This document shows positions 12,151 through 24,250 of a stretch of DNA of 64,000 nt, one piece after another. Made by a program: the position numbers and the translations under genes. The notes beneath the pieces are model-generated. The model worked only from the letters and a program-made list of their open reading frames with translations. It was not told the DNA's origin and searched no databases. Numbering within the stretch: position 1 is the first letter of the stretch; every line of letters starts with the position of its first letter. The stretch comes from Cristatella mucedo (Eukaryota > Bryozoa > Phylactolaemata > Cristatellidae): contig WPIO01000011.1 in the NCBI GenBank assembly GCA_009760855.2, forward strand, positions 231,501 through 295,500, read 5' to 3'.

Positions 12151-13490
12151 CAAATCACAAAGACCATCCGAATGCTGTAATGAACAGGTGCAATTAGGAT
12201 TCTTATTTAATGTGGTCAAGTCAGAGGTAGGTATGCCAGTCGGGAGAAAGTTCCCGGCATGAGAGCCCAATAACTCAAGGTTTGGTCCCCCAGTAATTTG
12301 AGGTTCGTACGAGGTGTAGGTAAGTGATTATATTCCAAAAAGCAGGTGGTGCATGGCTTAGCCTGGTCAAGTTTGAATTCAAATTATTCTCTTTGTCGTA
12401 CAGCGGTGGGTACTTCTGATCTAACTCGGAGCGTGAGAGATCTTTAAATTGCACAGGTCTTAAAAATTACCACTTTATTGCAAATGGATATAGTGGGCCA
12501 GTTCATCTGATAGGTAGCCTGCAGCCGAATAATGGACCTACAATGACAGAACCTTAAAGTTGACGTGTACCTTGACTAAGAGCCATTGCAAGGATCGCAT
12601 GAACCTGTGTGGTGTGGCAACTGGTCTACTCAGAAAGGACAAGCCTAGCTGCAGAGCTTTGCAACAACTGTAATCTGCAGACTTCCTGTGCGAGGAGACC
12701 AGTAAGCTCTGAGCTACAGATGTCGAGACAGAATTTAGCAAACACACGAAATAGTTTCAATACACTATATTAAAATAAGGAAGCTCGAATTGCAACAATA
12801 TTATGTAGCTGAAATAATGCATAGTTGACTGAGGAGCTCTGCTGTGGTCGTCCAATGAAAGGTCATTTTTGAACGGGAAATCCAGGTTTTCTGCATATTC
12901 AACAGAAGATGTGTTGATTGAGCCACTTTGTCATATTAGTCTTCCTATTTCTGAATCACTCTTGGTTCACTCATATCATTTACGTTAGTTTTGTCGTCAT
13001 TATATTTAAGAAAATTTGCTGCCATTCGTTTGCAGATGTCATTAATACATGCCGCTATAATATATGGTTAAGTCGACGTGTTTGAGGGCTTGGATAGATC
13101 AAAGCAAAGGTACAGCTGAGTGTACTTAGTACACAAGTTAAATACGTGATTGTGCTTGGCGATCAAATTGGCTAGAGTGAGATTTTAAACTTGGGAAAAA
13201 AGAGCCAATCAAGGATTTATTAGGTATGCCATACTTGAGCATTTCATTGCTCGATCTTTGTTTCCTCGCATCAGTTCACAGAAGTCTCTTACTGAGATAG
13301 GAACTGAATCATTTCAATGCAGTGCCAGTAAGGCCCGGGCCAGAAGAGTCGACTTTCAACGCGAATTTTGTAATCTATCAAAGAGAAGAAGCAGTGAGAA
13401 TTGCCCGAGTGTGAATTTAGCAAGTCATTTGTGAGCCAGTGCTGGATCATTAGCTGAAACTGAGTATAATGATGCTGTGCTGGTCTCAAC
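12151..13490 (-). mobile_element. Old, degenerate LINE family A copy (A5)
   Basis: A diverged minus-strand copy in the same order as A1 and A2: 3' UTR (12,170-12,290), C-terminal block (12,530-12,760), thumb, and the polymerase motif region near 13,080-13,260, where an 'LYLCFDPSKPSNTS' reading is recognisable. Many indels and stops make it clearly older than A1-A3. The right part (about 13,300-13,490) is hard to follow. A 128-bp dispersed repeat is inserted at 12,364-12,491. No tail hairpin could be recovered at its 3' end. Confidence 0.7.
12364..12491. repeat. Dispersed ~130-bp repeat D1, copy 1 (inside LINE A5)
   Basis: It starts at CTGGTCAAG and ends at GCAAATGGATAT. It shares long exact blocks with 15,383-15,513, for example CTCTTTGTCGTACAGCGG and GGTCTTAAAAATTACCACTT. 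It interrupts the LINE A5 C-terminal region, so it is an insertion rather than part of the LINE. No coding potential and no obvious target duplication. Confidence 0.75.
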
Positions 13491-15382
13491 TTGACTCTTT
13501 AAATAGTAAGGTCTTTATATTCGGAAAGCACCACCACAACTAATCTAAGTTTTTTCCAAATCTTATTAAAACAATAACCATTATTAGTCGGAAAATCCAT
13601 ATCGTGTCCGCTGGCACAAGGTATACCTGAACACAAGATCAGTACAGTTAAAGGTGAAACTAAATTTAAATTGAGCTGATTGTCACCATTGACAATACAA
13701 AGGTATATAGGCTAGAAAACTAAAGTGGTTTCCTGCCATACAAAGGAACGTGCATGACACTTGCGACGTACAGGTAAACATGCAATTCATGTAAATATGT
13801 CACAGGCGATATTGAAACCACTTCAGTATTTGACCACGTCAAGCCTAGACAAGCAGTAAATTTGCAGCAAATAATCGCGCCTGCAGCACATTACAAAATA
13901 TTCAGTTGCATGTTAACACACGACAAGGTGGACAATCGTTACAAATCCAATGCAGAATCAGTATAATGTCTCTCCAACTGTTTTCAACATGAACACACCT
14001 ATAAGGGAAACGTCAGCTATGCAGCCAACAAGGTTAATCCCTTTATGGATATCACACTGTCCTCATGAGGCAAAGCTTACCACATGCAATAGTATGGCAA
14101 TGCTAACCACGAAGGCAAGCCAGGATCCTTTAGCAGTATTTTTTTCTAACTGGTTGCTTGGCATTAGCCCCTTAAATTTGGATTACAACAGCACATCGAC
14201 GCCTGAGTAGAAGCAGTGTATTCAGCTAAATAGCAAGCAAGGAAATTGACATCAACACAATCTTTCAAGCTTAAGCAGGAATCACTCTACCGTGCTGCGT
14301 ACTCTTAGCTTGATAAAAGAGCTGATGCTCCAGTACCTGGATATTGCCATTCCTCGTAGTTGGTAAGTTTTCCGAGGCAACACAGTGAATCAAATAGATG
14401 CACAGGGTTAGAAGTGGTACCAGCATCTCTTTCATTTTGGATTAGAACAGCCAGCTATATGTGCAACTGCAGAGTAAAGTGGCAACTAGTGTCTTAGCAA
14501 CGATCAAGATCTTCTAGTTTGACATGCCACGCCCTCTATTTCAAAAGCTCCCTCAGGAAATCATTTTACCCGGGAAGGGGCTTCCTGACGCCCAGTCAAC
14601 TATCGAATGACGTCACATCCAAAGACGGCTCCATCGGGCAGCCCAGCTTGAAACATAAGTCTAGTGACTAGTAATCTCAGTTGTAATTATTTTAGAGACA
14701 AGTTGTGCAGTACGTAATACGTTGAAATTCCGATAGGATTTGTTGTTCTTGGAAGTTTTTTACCCTAGCTTGTTGCAAGCAGCAATATTTGTGGGCTGAG
14801 CAGCATGGCTTAATTATTTTGGACGATGCATTGCAGATAGACTGAATGCAATACATTGAAAAGTTGCACTGATAACAATTACTATCAAAATATCTACTGA
14901 TTTATGTGAGCATTTTACATGCCACAGTAGTTTGAGTCTCCCCTCACAATCTACAAGAGCGAGTCACTGATTATATATGATAGGACATGCTCAGTTGCAA
15001 ATGAGCTGTAATAACTCGTTCCTACCGTAACTTTGACATATATCGTTACCACGTTTGAAATGCCTCTAATACTGGCTATATTTTAATCTGAAACTGTTTC
15101 ATACCTTAAAGCAATTAGTGCTTTCAGCGATAATAACTTTGCAAATGCTAAAAAGGCCAAATAGTTCGTCTCACTTAAATAATCTTTAATCTAATCTGGG
15201 CTATTATAGCTGTCGGGAAAAAATTTAGAAAAAAGAACTTCACAGAAAGGCTAAAATGTATTCCCAAAGGTAGAAGCTAGAGAGGATCTACCTGCTTAAA
15301 GTTGAGTCTAAATTCGAAAGCGCTCGTACTCGAACGACCAGACCGACGAAGTTCTTTTCAGAGCGAACCAGCAATGGCTACA
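13491..15382. other. Unassigned spacer
   Basis: AT-rich, with no recognisable coding sequence. An 86-codon chance ORF at 13,950-14,210 (+) shows no domain. No repeat recognised apart from D1 at its right edge. Confidence 0.35.
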
Positions 15383-15513
15383 CTGGTCAAGTTTTGGAAT
15401 TCAGATTAATCTCTTTGTCGTACAGCGGCTGGTACATCTGATCTAACTCGAAGTGTGAGAGATCTTGGAATTGCAGAGGTCTTAAAAATTACCACTTTAT
15501 TGCAAATGGATAT
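15383..15513. repeat. Dispersed ~130-bp repeat D1, copy 2
   Basis: Direct-orientation partner of 12,364-12,491, with a few dozen differences. The homology starts and stops at the same points in both copies (CTGGTCAAG to TGCAAATGGATAT), suggesting a defined element about 130 bp long. Confidence 0.75.
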
Positions 15514-17204
15514 TCAGCCAAGCCTTTCTAAAGAGGCAATATGCTGCCACCAATAAACTCAGATAACATTCATAGAACATGTACCAACAACTCCCCTAGA
15601 GGCTTCTTTATGCATCGTTGAATTCGTGCATTCCAAATTTTTGCAGTCCAACTGCATGTTCTTCACAAATAATGCTTTTGCAAAGGCAGTCTCCCCTTGT
15701 TTTTGTTGGTGCTTTTTCCGATTGGCTGGCTGCCTCTAAAATGTCTGATCTACCCCGAAGAAGTAGACTGCAACTCCCTGCCTCCTTGAAACCTGCCCTC
15801 AGGACTCGGATCCACCCTGTCAGCCGATAGCTCCAGCCGCTTTCCAGTAATAACTGTCAAAATAACCTAAATTTGTCGGTTATCTCCTATCCGTGTGTTC
15901 AGAAGTGTAGGGAAACCTTTACGAGTTGTTTAACTTAGCTCCACAACTCAGTATCTGCAAAGCCATATTCCTGTCGGTAGTCTTCATCCGACGAATCGAG
16001 GCAGTATTCTGCTGGGGGTTCTTGATTGGGGAGTTTCTCACCGTGTATAACTGGTTATAGTGAAGACTTCATGTTAGGGTAGACTATTCTCGACTACCGT
16101 CGCTTCGTTTATTCGCTGGAAAGAGGTGAAACAAAGCAGAAGTAAGAGTCATGTATGTGGTATCTTGGCTCTCTCCACACCACGTGGCGACTGCATATGG
16201 CATCGACAGTCTATTGCCAATCAACCACTGTGAAAGCTTTGTCTTACATGAAGCTGATGATATATGAACGCCCAAGATTGGACTTGGTCACCAACACCGC
16301 ATCCAAAGTAGAGATGATTCGTTTCTTTACTTGAAAAGTGAGACTTTTCTTGTTGTCGGCAAGTGTCGATTCCCCACAGATTTAGCAAAAGTCGCAGCTT
16401 AAACTATCTTGCAAAAAAGCGACACATTTAAAATGCCCAATAATTCTGACAGGACAGCGTAACTTTAGCTTATTTCAGTAGCCAGCTAGCATTAGCTTTA
16501 GTTTTGCATTCCATCAGAAAATGATAAAATTAACTCTGGATGATTTTAGCATGCTGGTGTTAAACTACGCGATACATTATTTCATGCCTATTTAGGGGCT
16601 TATTGCAGTCATACCAAATACATCAACGTGATGAGGTATAGAAAATGAACTGCATGAAATATCGTCAAAATGAGAGCCAAAGTAATTGCACGTTAATGTT
16701 CATATTTAGCATGTCTAGCTACTGCAGATTAGGGCCTTTTCAAGTCCACGTAGATTTCATCGTTGACCTGTGTACTTTTTTAATATGCCAGATTCGCTGT
16801 ATGCCATGCTTTGCATGTCAGGTTTGCACAAGTACAACCCCTCGTGCACCTACCCGAATTAGCAAGGGTAATCTGACGTGACGACATAAACTGGCCCGTA
16901 TCTTTCCCTTAACCCAGTGTGCATCGCGTGGCCTGATACCGCAGTGAAATATAACTCTATATCACGTCAATTTGTGCTGAACTACGATCTAGTGCCGTGC
17001 CGCATGTCACCTAAAGTTAAGATCTTGTCGTGAACCTTCGCATGGCGTGCATACTGGATCGTGCACGACAGCTGGCGCCCAATAGAAGTGCATTGCCGCA
17101 AGCAGCAGCCTTCTAGGGCCAGCTCTTGAAAGCAGAACCACAGAAATCGTTCCAGATTCCACCGTAGAGCATTTTAACAACAACGGAGATACTATAACGC
17201 CCGA
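15514..17204. other. Unassigned spacer
   Basis: Only short ORFs. The 16,645-16,881 (+) stretch of 78 codons is Cys-rich but has no recognisable pattern. No repeats seen. Confidence 0.35.
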
Positions 17205-17320
17205 GATTGTTAACTATGGACTTGACAGCTGAGCCTCGACTGAGAACTGCAAGCTTTGCCACTAGCGAAATGGCCGCGATAACCCGAAGCTTAAAAGCAT
17301 CATTGTGTACGATTATCTTT
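17205..17320 (+). repeat. Dispersed repeat D2, copy 1
   Basis: A diverged ~110-bp match to 21,875-21,990. Shared blocks include CTATG(G/A)ACTTGA, AGCCTCGA(C/T)T(G/A)AGAACT and a CGATAA...CTTAA(A/G)AGCA segment. Non-coding. Family unknown. Confidence 0.5.
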
Positions 17321-20300
17321 CATTGAATTTTTGTTAGTTTTACTGAATATTGCGACTTATGACCTGGCTGCTATACAAGGCTCGATCCTCACCACAGAAG
17401 TCAACGTCTTGGAAGCAATGGTCGGAGGGTTGGTGAGTCTGGCGCTGAACGCGGGCCACTGTGGGCTTGCCAATGAGTTAGCAGGACACTAACCTGGAAT
17501 ATCGGCTGTGGAATACAGGCTGTGGTTGTATTTTTACTGATATGGTTTGCTGTGTTTCATGGTCGGCGAGTCGCTAGCTTACGGGGTCTTTTCACAAATT
17601 GCATGCATTGCGCCGCTTACCGATCTCGCAAGCGTCGCTCGGCCATAAATTTTTCCTCAGAAGTTACGGATTAACCTTGTATTTCGCGCTCGTGCTTTTT
17701 TGTTGTTTGCTCTCTCGTACAAAATGGCTAGTTTTGTGCTGACAGCCGGCACGGTGACTAGTAACCAAAAAAGGAAGTTATCTGACTGGCCGGGACTGAA
17801 GGGTAACTCGATGTCACGGGCTTCCAGTTAGATTGATTAGTTAGATTTCTAGTTAGACTATGGCTTTATGTAAAACAAAGTAGAATAGTTTCCCGCTGCG
17901 CCCATGCGTGGGCCCGAGGTAGGCGAGGCAAGTACCCAGCGTGTGCTAGCTTAAATTAAGCAGTATTGGTACCACATTTTGGTCGGAAGGGGGTGAAACG
18001 CCTGTTTTTATCGATAGCCTAACGCTCATTTAGCAGTTATGTACTCGAAGCTGAGGTAAACTACAGTGGTATTCGGTAGGTATGTCCTATGCGCTTGTAG
18101 GATGCGGAGGACCTGATTAAGACCATTGAGAGTCGTTGGTATTGATTATACTGCCTTCCACACATAACAGTTGGAAACGTGACGTTTTTGGAGAACGACG
18201 AGACAGATATGAAAGAAACTGCATCCATGCCACGGTGTGGCGTGTTGATTTGCACGGCAAAGTAGGAGAAAGCGGGCCGAAATCTGACACTATAGCTCAG
18301 CCCACAGATACTCTTAATTCCAAAGGCGAATGGGAATCCAGGAATAATAGTTTGGGAGTCGTGAGAGGCGACTGCCATACAGGTTCCGCAAGTGGAAATG
18401 GGTATGCCGGGTTTAGGTAACTGCAGCCACATAAAAAGACATCTGGAGAGCTAGATGCGTTAAAACAGAGTTCGATAAACCTTTTGAGGAAGCGGACTCC
18501 GAGACACTTTAGTGACGGGTACAGATCCAAATGGTGCTTTCACAGCGTTTGATTTGTATGACCTCTGTCCCGAGGTTGGGTTTGAATCTTAAGGCTGGTG
18601 GTCATTGATTGCAGCTGCAAGCCGTGGGGATTCCATCTAGCTTAAACTCATATGTCGCTATATAAGAAGAAGCCTTTAAATCAGATAGTAATTTATTTTC
18701 CGACCACAGGTCTGGCGGCGAAAGTGTTTACGCTCCAGGCACCGGCATCGGGTATGAGAGTCGACGCAGCTGTACCCATTTATAGTGGTATGGAAAAGAG
18801 GGAAACAGGGGGCCGTGAGCATTTCAAGAATTCGCTGCTTTATATGGCTGGCTACAAGCTCACAAAGCTTCAAATATTGTTACCAGTTTTAAGGGTTCAG
18901 CCATATAAGTGTTCCACGTGCTATAGCCTTTAAATAATGCAAACTACATGAAGTTGGCTTATGCACTGACGGCTCGCTTTTGACCTGAAGCTAATTAAAG
19001 CCAGTCTAGTGAAGAGCAGTTATGTAGGACCAGGCAGAAGGGCGAGAGGCTAAGCCAGCTTACGCTCAATATAGAGATTGTGGAAAAAACGTGAACCAAA
19101 CATTCGAACCTGAAGTTCTGCTGCCTCATCTCCCGGTACTCTGTATAAGGTCCGTGAACGACCCGTCTCATGAGCAGTACGCACTTTTATAAAAAAAAAC
19201 ATGCCCTCGACGAGGCGTCAGTAATGGCAACTGATTATGAGCAAAGTGGCGGGAGTTTGTCACAGCATCACAAGTATGCGGAAATGCCCCAAAGAATGCC
19301 TTGTTATTGTAAGGTACAAATGTGACAAAACTCAGCAGGCTTTTCTTATTAGATCTTCGTCACAGGTGGAAAAATTGTGCAAGGCTAATCAATTGTGAAA
19401 ATACGACAAAACTGGTCATTTCACAGGGACCAGTGGTACCCATGGCAACGATTTCGAAAGTTCATGTGACGGCAGCAGCTCGAGTTTTGTCGATGGATAA
19501 AGCTGACATTGTTGGTGGTAACCAGCAAGATAGGGCTATAAGTGATGTCCAAAATGTGCATGATACTGAAGACGGGCTGCTCAGATCGAAACGAAGTATG
19601 GCCACATTAAAATGAACGACTGACTATATAATGAAGGAGAAGTCCGAAGCAGTGAATTGCATCCCAAAAAAGCCTGTGCTATTAAATTGCAGCAAACTTG
19701 CTTTCAGAGATATTACTGGAATTATTCAAGAAGCCTTTGACCTAACACAATTTTTAAGTCCTTGATCTAATAAGATCTTACTATTGTTAACCCCTTTTAA
19801 TATGGCCATTGTATTCCTGTGTTCCTGCTTGCAAATCTGAATGCGGCTCCCGGTGTTTTATGGAACTAGTTCTGTGAAACCGGAGGCAGAAAGTAGCTGG
19901 CATGAGAAGGTGAGTCTTATAATGAATCATACATGTTCACATGAACAATTATAGCCCTAGAGGTATCTGGCACACAATGTGTAGCTAGAACTTTGTTTTC
20001 TTTAGAAAGAGGAATGTGATGCAAAACGTTGAGTATTTGAAGCTGTCTATTCGTTAAAGCCCTTGGCCACCTAACCAGATGAGCTCCCGCATTCATGTGG
20101 TTTGGGTATCTTCGTGGTTTTCAAGGTAAGAAGTGAAAAAGTACTAAGCAAGTTGTGCAATGACGTGATTTCGGCTTTTTCTTCGATTGGTACGAGGCAT
20201 AATGGTAAACTCTTGCTGCAAGTTGCAAGTTGTTAATTAGTGGCCAGACTTCTCTCTAGCCAATACGAAGATAAGTGCTTCTCAACCCGTGACTGATTTG

Positions 20301-20721
20301 GTTACAATAGCATTCCTGCCCTATATATTCGGCGTAATGGTTAGCAACCGGACGGATTTAGCCATGGACTAGGAGTTATCACAGTCTTGCTTGAGCTGCT
20401 AATATTTACGATTGTCGATTCGTCGATGTGACTAAAAGAGATCCATTCAATCGTTATACGAAGATTTCTCGCTAGGTCAGTTTCGAAATGGTAGAATTGA
20501 GATTAGGCCTGGTTCCACTGGCTAGCATACTAGTTCTACATAAGAGTTATGACATTCTATCTTTGTCCTGATTGGGTGAAGGAGTCACAATTTGAGCCCA
20601 GTTTTAAGTGGCTCTTATATGTGTGCAGATATATTGTTAATTTGATCTGATATTTAAGCAGCATTAGACATGGTCCGGATTTTAGCCATTTTTAGTTGTT
20701 TTGTATCATTCGTTTGTATTT
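17321..20721. other. Unassigned region with a few longer ORFs of unknown meaning
   Basis: The longest non-transposon ORF on the left half is here: 18,432-18,061 (-), 123 codons, overlapping a 94-codon plus-strand ORF in the same bases. Neither shows a recognisable domain, signal peptide or membrane segment. ORFs at 18,652-18,933 (+) and 19,322-19,615 (+) also lack known motifs. I cannot tell whether any is an exon. Confidence 0.3.
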
Positions 20722-21081
20722 ATTATTCGTCATGGTTATGTGGTTTGACAGCTGTTTGTGGTAAAGAAATATCAGCAATTTTTTTCTCTTGTCTTGAGTA
20801 CAAAGAATTTCTAACAAATGAGTCAAAATGCATCTCAACTTTGGCTTGAGCATCGATGCTGAGGGATTTGTATAGATTTCAGATGCTTAGTGCCCCACTA
20901 CTTTGTAATTCATTTTGGCTATGCGTTTTGAAAACTGTTTATGGTAAATAGATAACAGTAATTTTCTTCTGTTCTCACGAGTTCAAAGAATTTCTAACAA
21001 ATGAGTCAGCATACAGCTGAAATTTGACTTGTATACTAAAGAATTTGTGTGGATTTCAAGGGCTTTGTGCCCCACTACAGC
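20722..21081. repeat. Diverged ~180-bp tandem duplication
   Basis: Two adjacent copies (about 20,722-20,903 and 20,904-21,081) share CAAAGAATTTCTAACAAATGAGTC (offset 183), CTGTTT(G/A)TGGTAAA and GTGCCCCACTAC (offset 177). Non-coding, moderately diverged. Confidence 0.7.
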
Positions 21082-21874
21082 AAGCTACTTATGTCGCTTG
21101 AGATATTTAGTTGTCTTTTGTCTTCTTATTGTGAAACACTGATGCATGAGACTAAGTAGCTCGTTTTGGATGTTTATCTTCTTTTGACTATAGACCCAAT
21201 GGGTCAGTTTGATGTTGTAAGTGGAATACGCATGGCTCAGATGGATTCTCTGACTTAGTTTTTAAAATTGTTGAGGTAAATTACTGTTCCTTCTCTGCTG
21301 CTACAGGAGTCAGTACTTTTTCAGTTTAATTGCGTCCATATAACAACATAACAGGTCATTAATTCCTTTTAATTCACGAAGCTTTACTTCTGTGAAGTGT
21401 GTTACAACCGGAAGAGTGGTTACATTCTGGAATATTGCCTTGTTATCAGATCAGTAATTCTGTCTTCTGGTTCTCTAGATTTATTCTCAATATTGCCTGG
21501 CGACGAGTCAGCTTTTAGGTATGTCGAAGATGTGGCATGACGAACCGTAAATTCCGATAAAGATGATCTTCTTAGTTAGCTCATGCTTAGCTGCGGCTAC
21601 CTTGGTCTATTTTAAAAGTAGGATGGCACGCATAGGAGCATCTACGAAGCTGACGTATGCTAGTGGCAGATCCGGCATGATGACACATCAGTGTCTTAAG
21701 GACGGGATCATTCCAGCAGGGCACCCAACGTTGGCCTTAGTCATCAACCAAAATGACATCTTTGGGGATGCAAGCTCGATCGATGCTTTCATGGGTCATA
21801 AATGCATAAAGGCCTGTGAGTAACCAAATGTACGAGGTTGAATATGTTTTAAAGGATGGGATAGTCTAATGCCG
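21082..21874. other. Unassigned spacer
   Basis: One ATG-started ORF at 21,563-21,823 (+), 86 codons, begins with a hydrophobic stretch (MIFLVSSCLAAATLVYF) and then has 'GHPTLALVINQNDIFGD'. It could be a short secreted or exon-like peptide or chance. No family recognised. Confidence 0.3.
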
Positions 21875-21990
21875 TGCTATGACGAACTATGAACTTGAAA
21901 GCTCAGCCTCGATTAAGAACTCGGGGAGGCTTCTAAGATGGCTTCGATAAGCTTTGGCTTAAGAGCAGCATTAAGTATGATTATTAAATA
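21875..21990 (+). repeat. Dispersed repeat D2, copy 2
   Basis: Partner of 17,205-17,320 in the same orientation. It ends in an AT-rich stretch (ATTATTAAATATATAATTAA) absent from copy 1. Confidence 0.5.
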
Positions 21991-22117
21991 TATAATTAAT
22001 GTATATAGCACTACAAGATATCCTAATATCTCTTCAGGTGCTTCGCATATGCCTCAGGGCACGAGATCACGACCTCAGCCACACCTCAGTCTGGGCGAGC
22101 ACCTTAACTGCCGGACC

Positions 22118-22272
22118 AAACCATCTCCTCAACCCCTCCCAGGGTACTCCTTACCGGATGATCCTTGTGATGATCTAGCCGAGCGCTTCTCTTGATTCTT
22201 TGGGCAGAAGACAGATAAGATCAGGGAATCTATCGCTGCGATGACAACATCTCCACGAGTTCCTCGCTAAAA
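22118..22272 (+). mobile_element. LINE family A internal fragment (A14)
   Basis: About 150 bp matching 26,030-26,175 of copy A4: the 'NHLLN(R/P)SQ...LPDDP.DDLAD.FS' segment that links endonuclease and RT, followed by the 'QK.DKIRESI.AM' equivalent. It is abruptly replaced at about 22,272 by the family B endonuclease. It is an internal piece with neither LINE end, so it is a relic cut by later events. Confidence 0.75.
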
Positions 22273-22277
22273 TATTT

Positions 22278-22778
22278 GTGTTTGACAGGCCGTTACTGAT
22301 TGTAGGAGACTTCAATATTCATGTTGACAACCCTAGCATCAGCCAGGTCAGCTCATTTCTTGACTGTCTGGAGAATTTTGGTCTGGCCCAACACGTTAAT
22401 CATAGCACCCACGTCGGTGACCACATTCTAGATCTCGTGATCACTAAGGATGGCCTCCCCACGGACTTTGTGGTGTGCCCACTGACCCTCTCAGATCATT
22501 GTTTGGTCTCGTTTACTATTCCTGATCCCTCGTACCTACAGGGCAATGTCGAATTTGCCAAACGACGTAACTTGAAAAGCATTGACGTGGAAAAGTTTTT
22601 GAAATCTGTTTGTGATGCAGGTCTTCTTGATCTGCATTCAGACTCATCCCGCAGCCTCGATACCCTCACTGAGGCGACGAACATGACACTCAGGAGCGCT
22701 CTTGACAAGCAAGCTCCCGTTCGCTCGATCCGTGTTCAAAGTCATCGAGATAAATTTCAATTGAAAAAAACTCCTTAA
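22278..22778 (+). pseudogene. LINE AP-endonuclease, C-terminal half (copy B3)
   Basis: This 166-codon open stretch opens with 'LLIVGDFNIHVD' and contains 'HILDLVITK' and 'LSDHCLVSF'. The GDFN and SDH blocks are the conserved catalytic Asp/Asn and Asp-His motifs of the apurinic-endonuclease domain that nicks target DNA in L2/CR1 LINEs. The N-terminal half, with the catalytic Glu motif, is missing. The first codon is GTG at a junction, so no true start exists. Downstream of about residue 100 it enters the EN-RT linker. The frame ends at a stop after KKTP. Confidence 0.85.
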
Positions 22779-22936
22779 GATGCGCCTGGTAAAGCGAAGG
22801 CTAGAACGTTGTTTCAAGAAATCAGAGTCTGACTCAGATTTAGTCAATTTTAAAGACTTTCTTCGAGTTTAAACCCGAAATCTTAAAGAAACCATTGCTT
22901 CTTTTTTCATTAGAAAGCTGAATACCTGCCAGTCGG

Positions 22937-24250
22937 ATGCTAAACAGATTTATCAGACAGTGCACCCCAGATATTAATGACTCAGCCGAAAAGTTTTCAG
23001 CCTTCTTTACTGATAAAATTGTGCACATTCGTGCCTCCATTAAGCCCCATCCGACCAAAGCAATCGCCGTTCCTCAATCGGTGACCTTCCTTACAAGGTT
23101 CTCCAATGTTTATGAGTGTGATGTGGCTTCCTTAATAAGGTCTAACAAAAAAAGATCACCTCCTGAAGACCTTATACCTTCATCTCTGTGGTCTTCACTA
23201 GCAGACATACTTGGTCCTGCCAAAACCAAGATTTTTAATGCTTTTTTGGGAAAAGGAGTCGTCCCCACGTCCTTCAAATGGGCAATCGGTAGACCTATTC
23301 TTAAAAAGCCTAGATTATAAACAAAGGTCCTGGAAAACTGTCGTCCGGTTTCCCTTATGCCATTCTTATCAAATATTCTTGAAAATATTGTTGCTAAGCA
23401 GCTAGTTGAACATATTGAAAATAATGGAATATCAGTAACATTTCAATCGGGTTCAAGAGGCAGCACTCTACTGAAACTGCTCTCCTACGTGTTAGCAGTG
23501 ACATTCTACATTGCAACGACGACGGGAATGTCACTGCCCTAGCTCTGCTATATCTGTCTGCTGCCTTATAATAATAATAATATTGCACTTGATAAAGCGC
23601 CCTCAGAGAACTTAATCTCTTTCTAGGCGCTTTACATTTGCTGACACCATTGATCACGTCGTTCTACTTGAACGATTGAGAGAAACAATCGGTCTGGCAG
23701 ACAAAGCAACTGCGTGGTTTAAATAATACTTCTCTGATCGTGTTCCATCCATGTCGTGCTGGGGTCAGGTCTCAGACACGAGAAGGATTACCTGTGGAGT
23801 CCCTCAAGGGTCTGTACTCGGTCCCTTGCTGTTCTCCATTTTTAAATAACCTCTGGGAAAAGTGATTAAGGCCCATGGAATAGGATATCACTTTTATGCT
23901 GACAATACTCAGTTGTATTTATCATTTAAACCGTCGGACTCTGATGCAGCAACTAAGAAACTGAATGCTTGCCTGGCCGATATTCGATCCTGGATGTCGG
24001 AAAACTTCCTGAAATTAAATGACCAAAAACCGAACTGCTGCTCATACTACACCGTAAGCGTGTGGCTGGATTAAAAGGCTTTGCTTTTCTAATAGGTCAT
24101 GCTATTGTGAGCCCATCACCACGTGCTCGAAATTTAGTTTTCGTGTTCGACAGCTGCCTCAACTGCAAAAACTTTATCCAGAAGACTGCCTCTACAGCTA
24201 GGCATCACATCCGATCCCTATCCAAGATTATGAGCTGTCTCCCGCAGTAG
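22937..24250 (+). pseudogene. LINE reverse transcriptase, broken (copy B3)
   Basis: Pieces in different frames: 22,937-23,320 ('FSAFFTDKIVHIRASI', 'RPILKK'), about 23,320-23,450 ('RPVSLMPFLSNILENIVAKQ'), motif A split by an inserted LINE tail ('LYLSAA' / 'DTIDHVVLLERL'), motif B 'CGVPQGSVLGPLLF' at about 23,793-23,834, and motif C FYADNTQLYL at 23,892-23,921. The second catalytic Asp is Asn (AAT at 23,904-23,906). Frameshifts at about 23,320, stops near 23,723 and 23,846, and the insertion make it non-functional. Confidence 0.85.
23567..23643 (-). mobile_element. Solo LINE family A 3' tail, 77 bp
   Basis: A (TAA)n run, CACTTGATAAAGCGCCCTCAG and the paired GGCGCTTTACA arm form only the terminal hairpin of family A, in minus orientation. 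It splits the family B RT motif A between 'SAA' and 'DTIDH'. Flanks of the empty site can be read directly (...CTGCC / ACACCATTG...). It is an extreme 5' truncation. Confidence 0.85.

Noticed and set aside
18061-18432. 123-codon minus-strand ORF as a gene
   Set aside because: No domain, no codon or splice support, and an equally open plus-strand ORF overlaps it. Kept only as unassigned.
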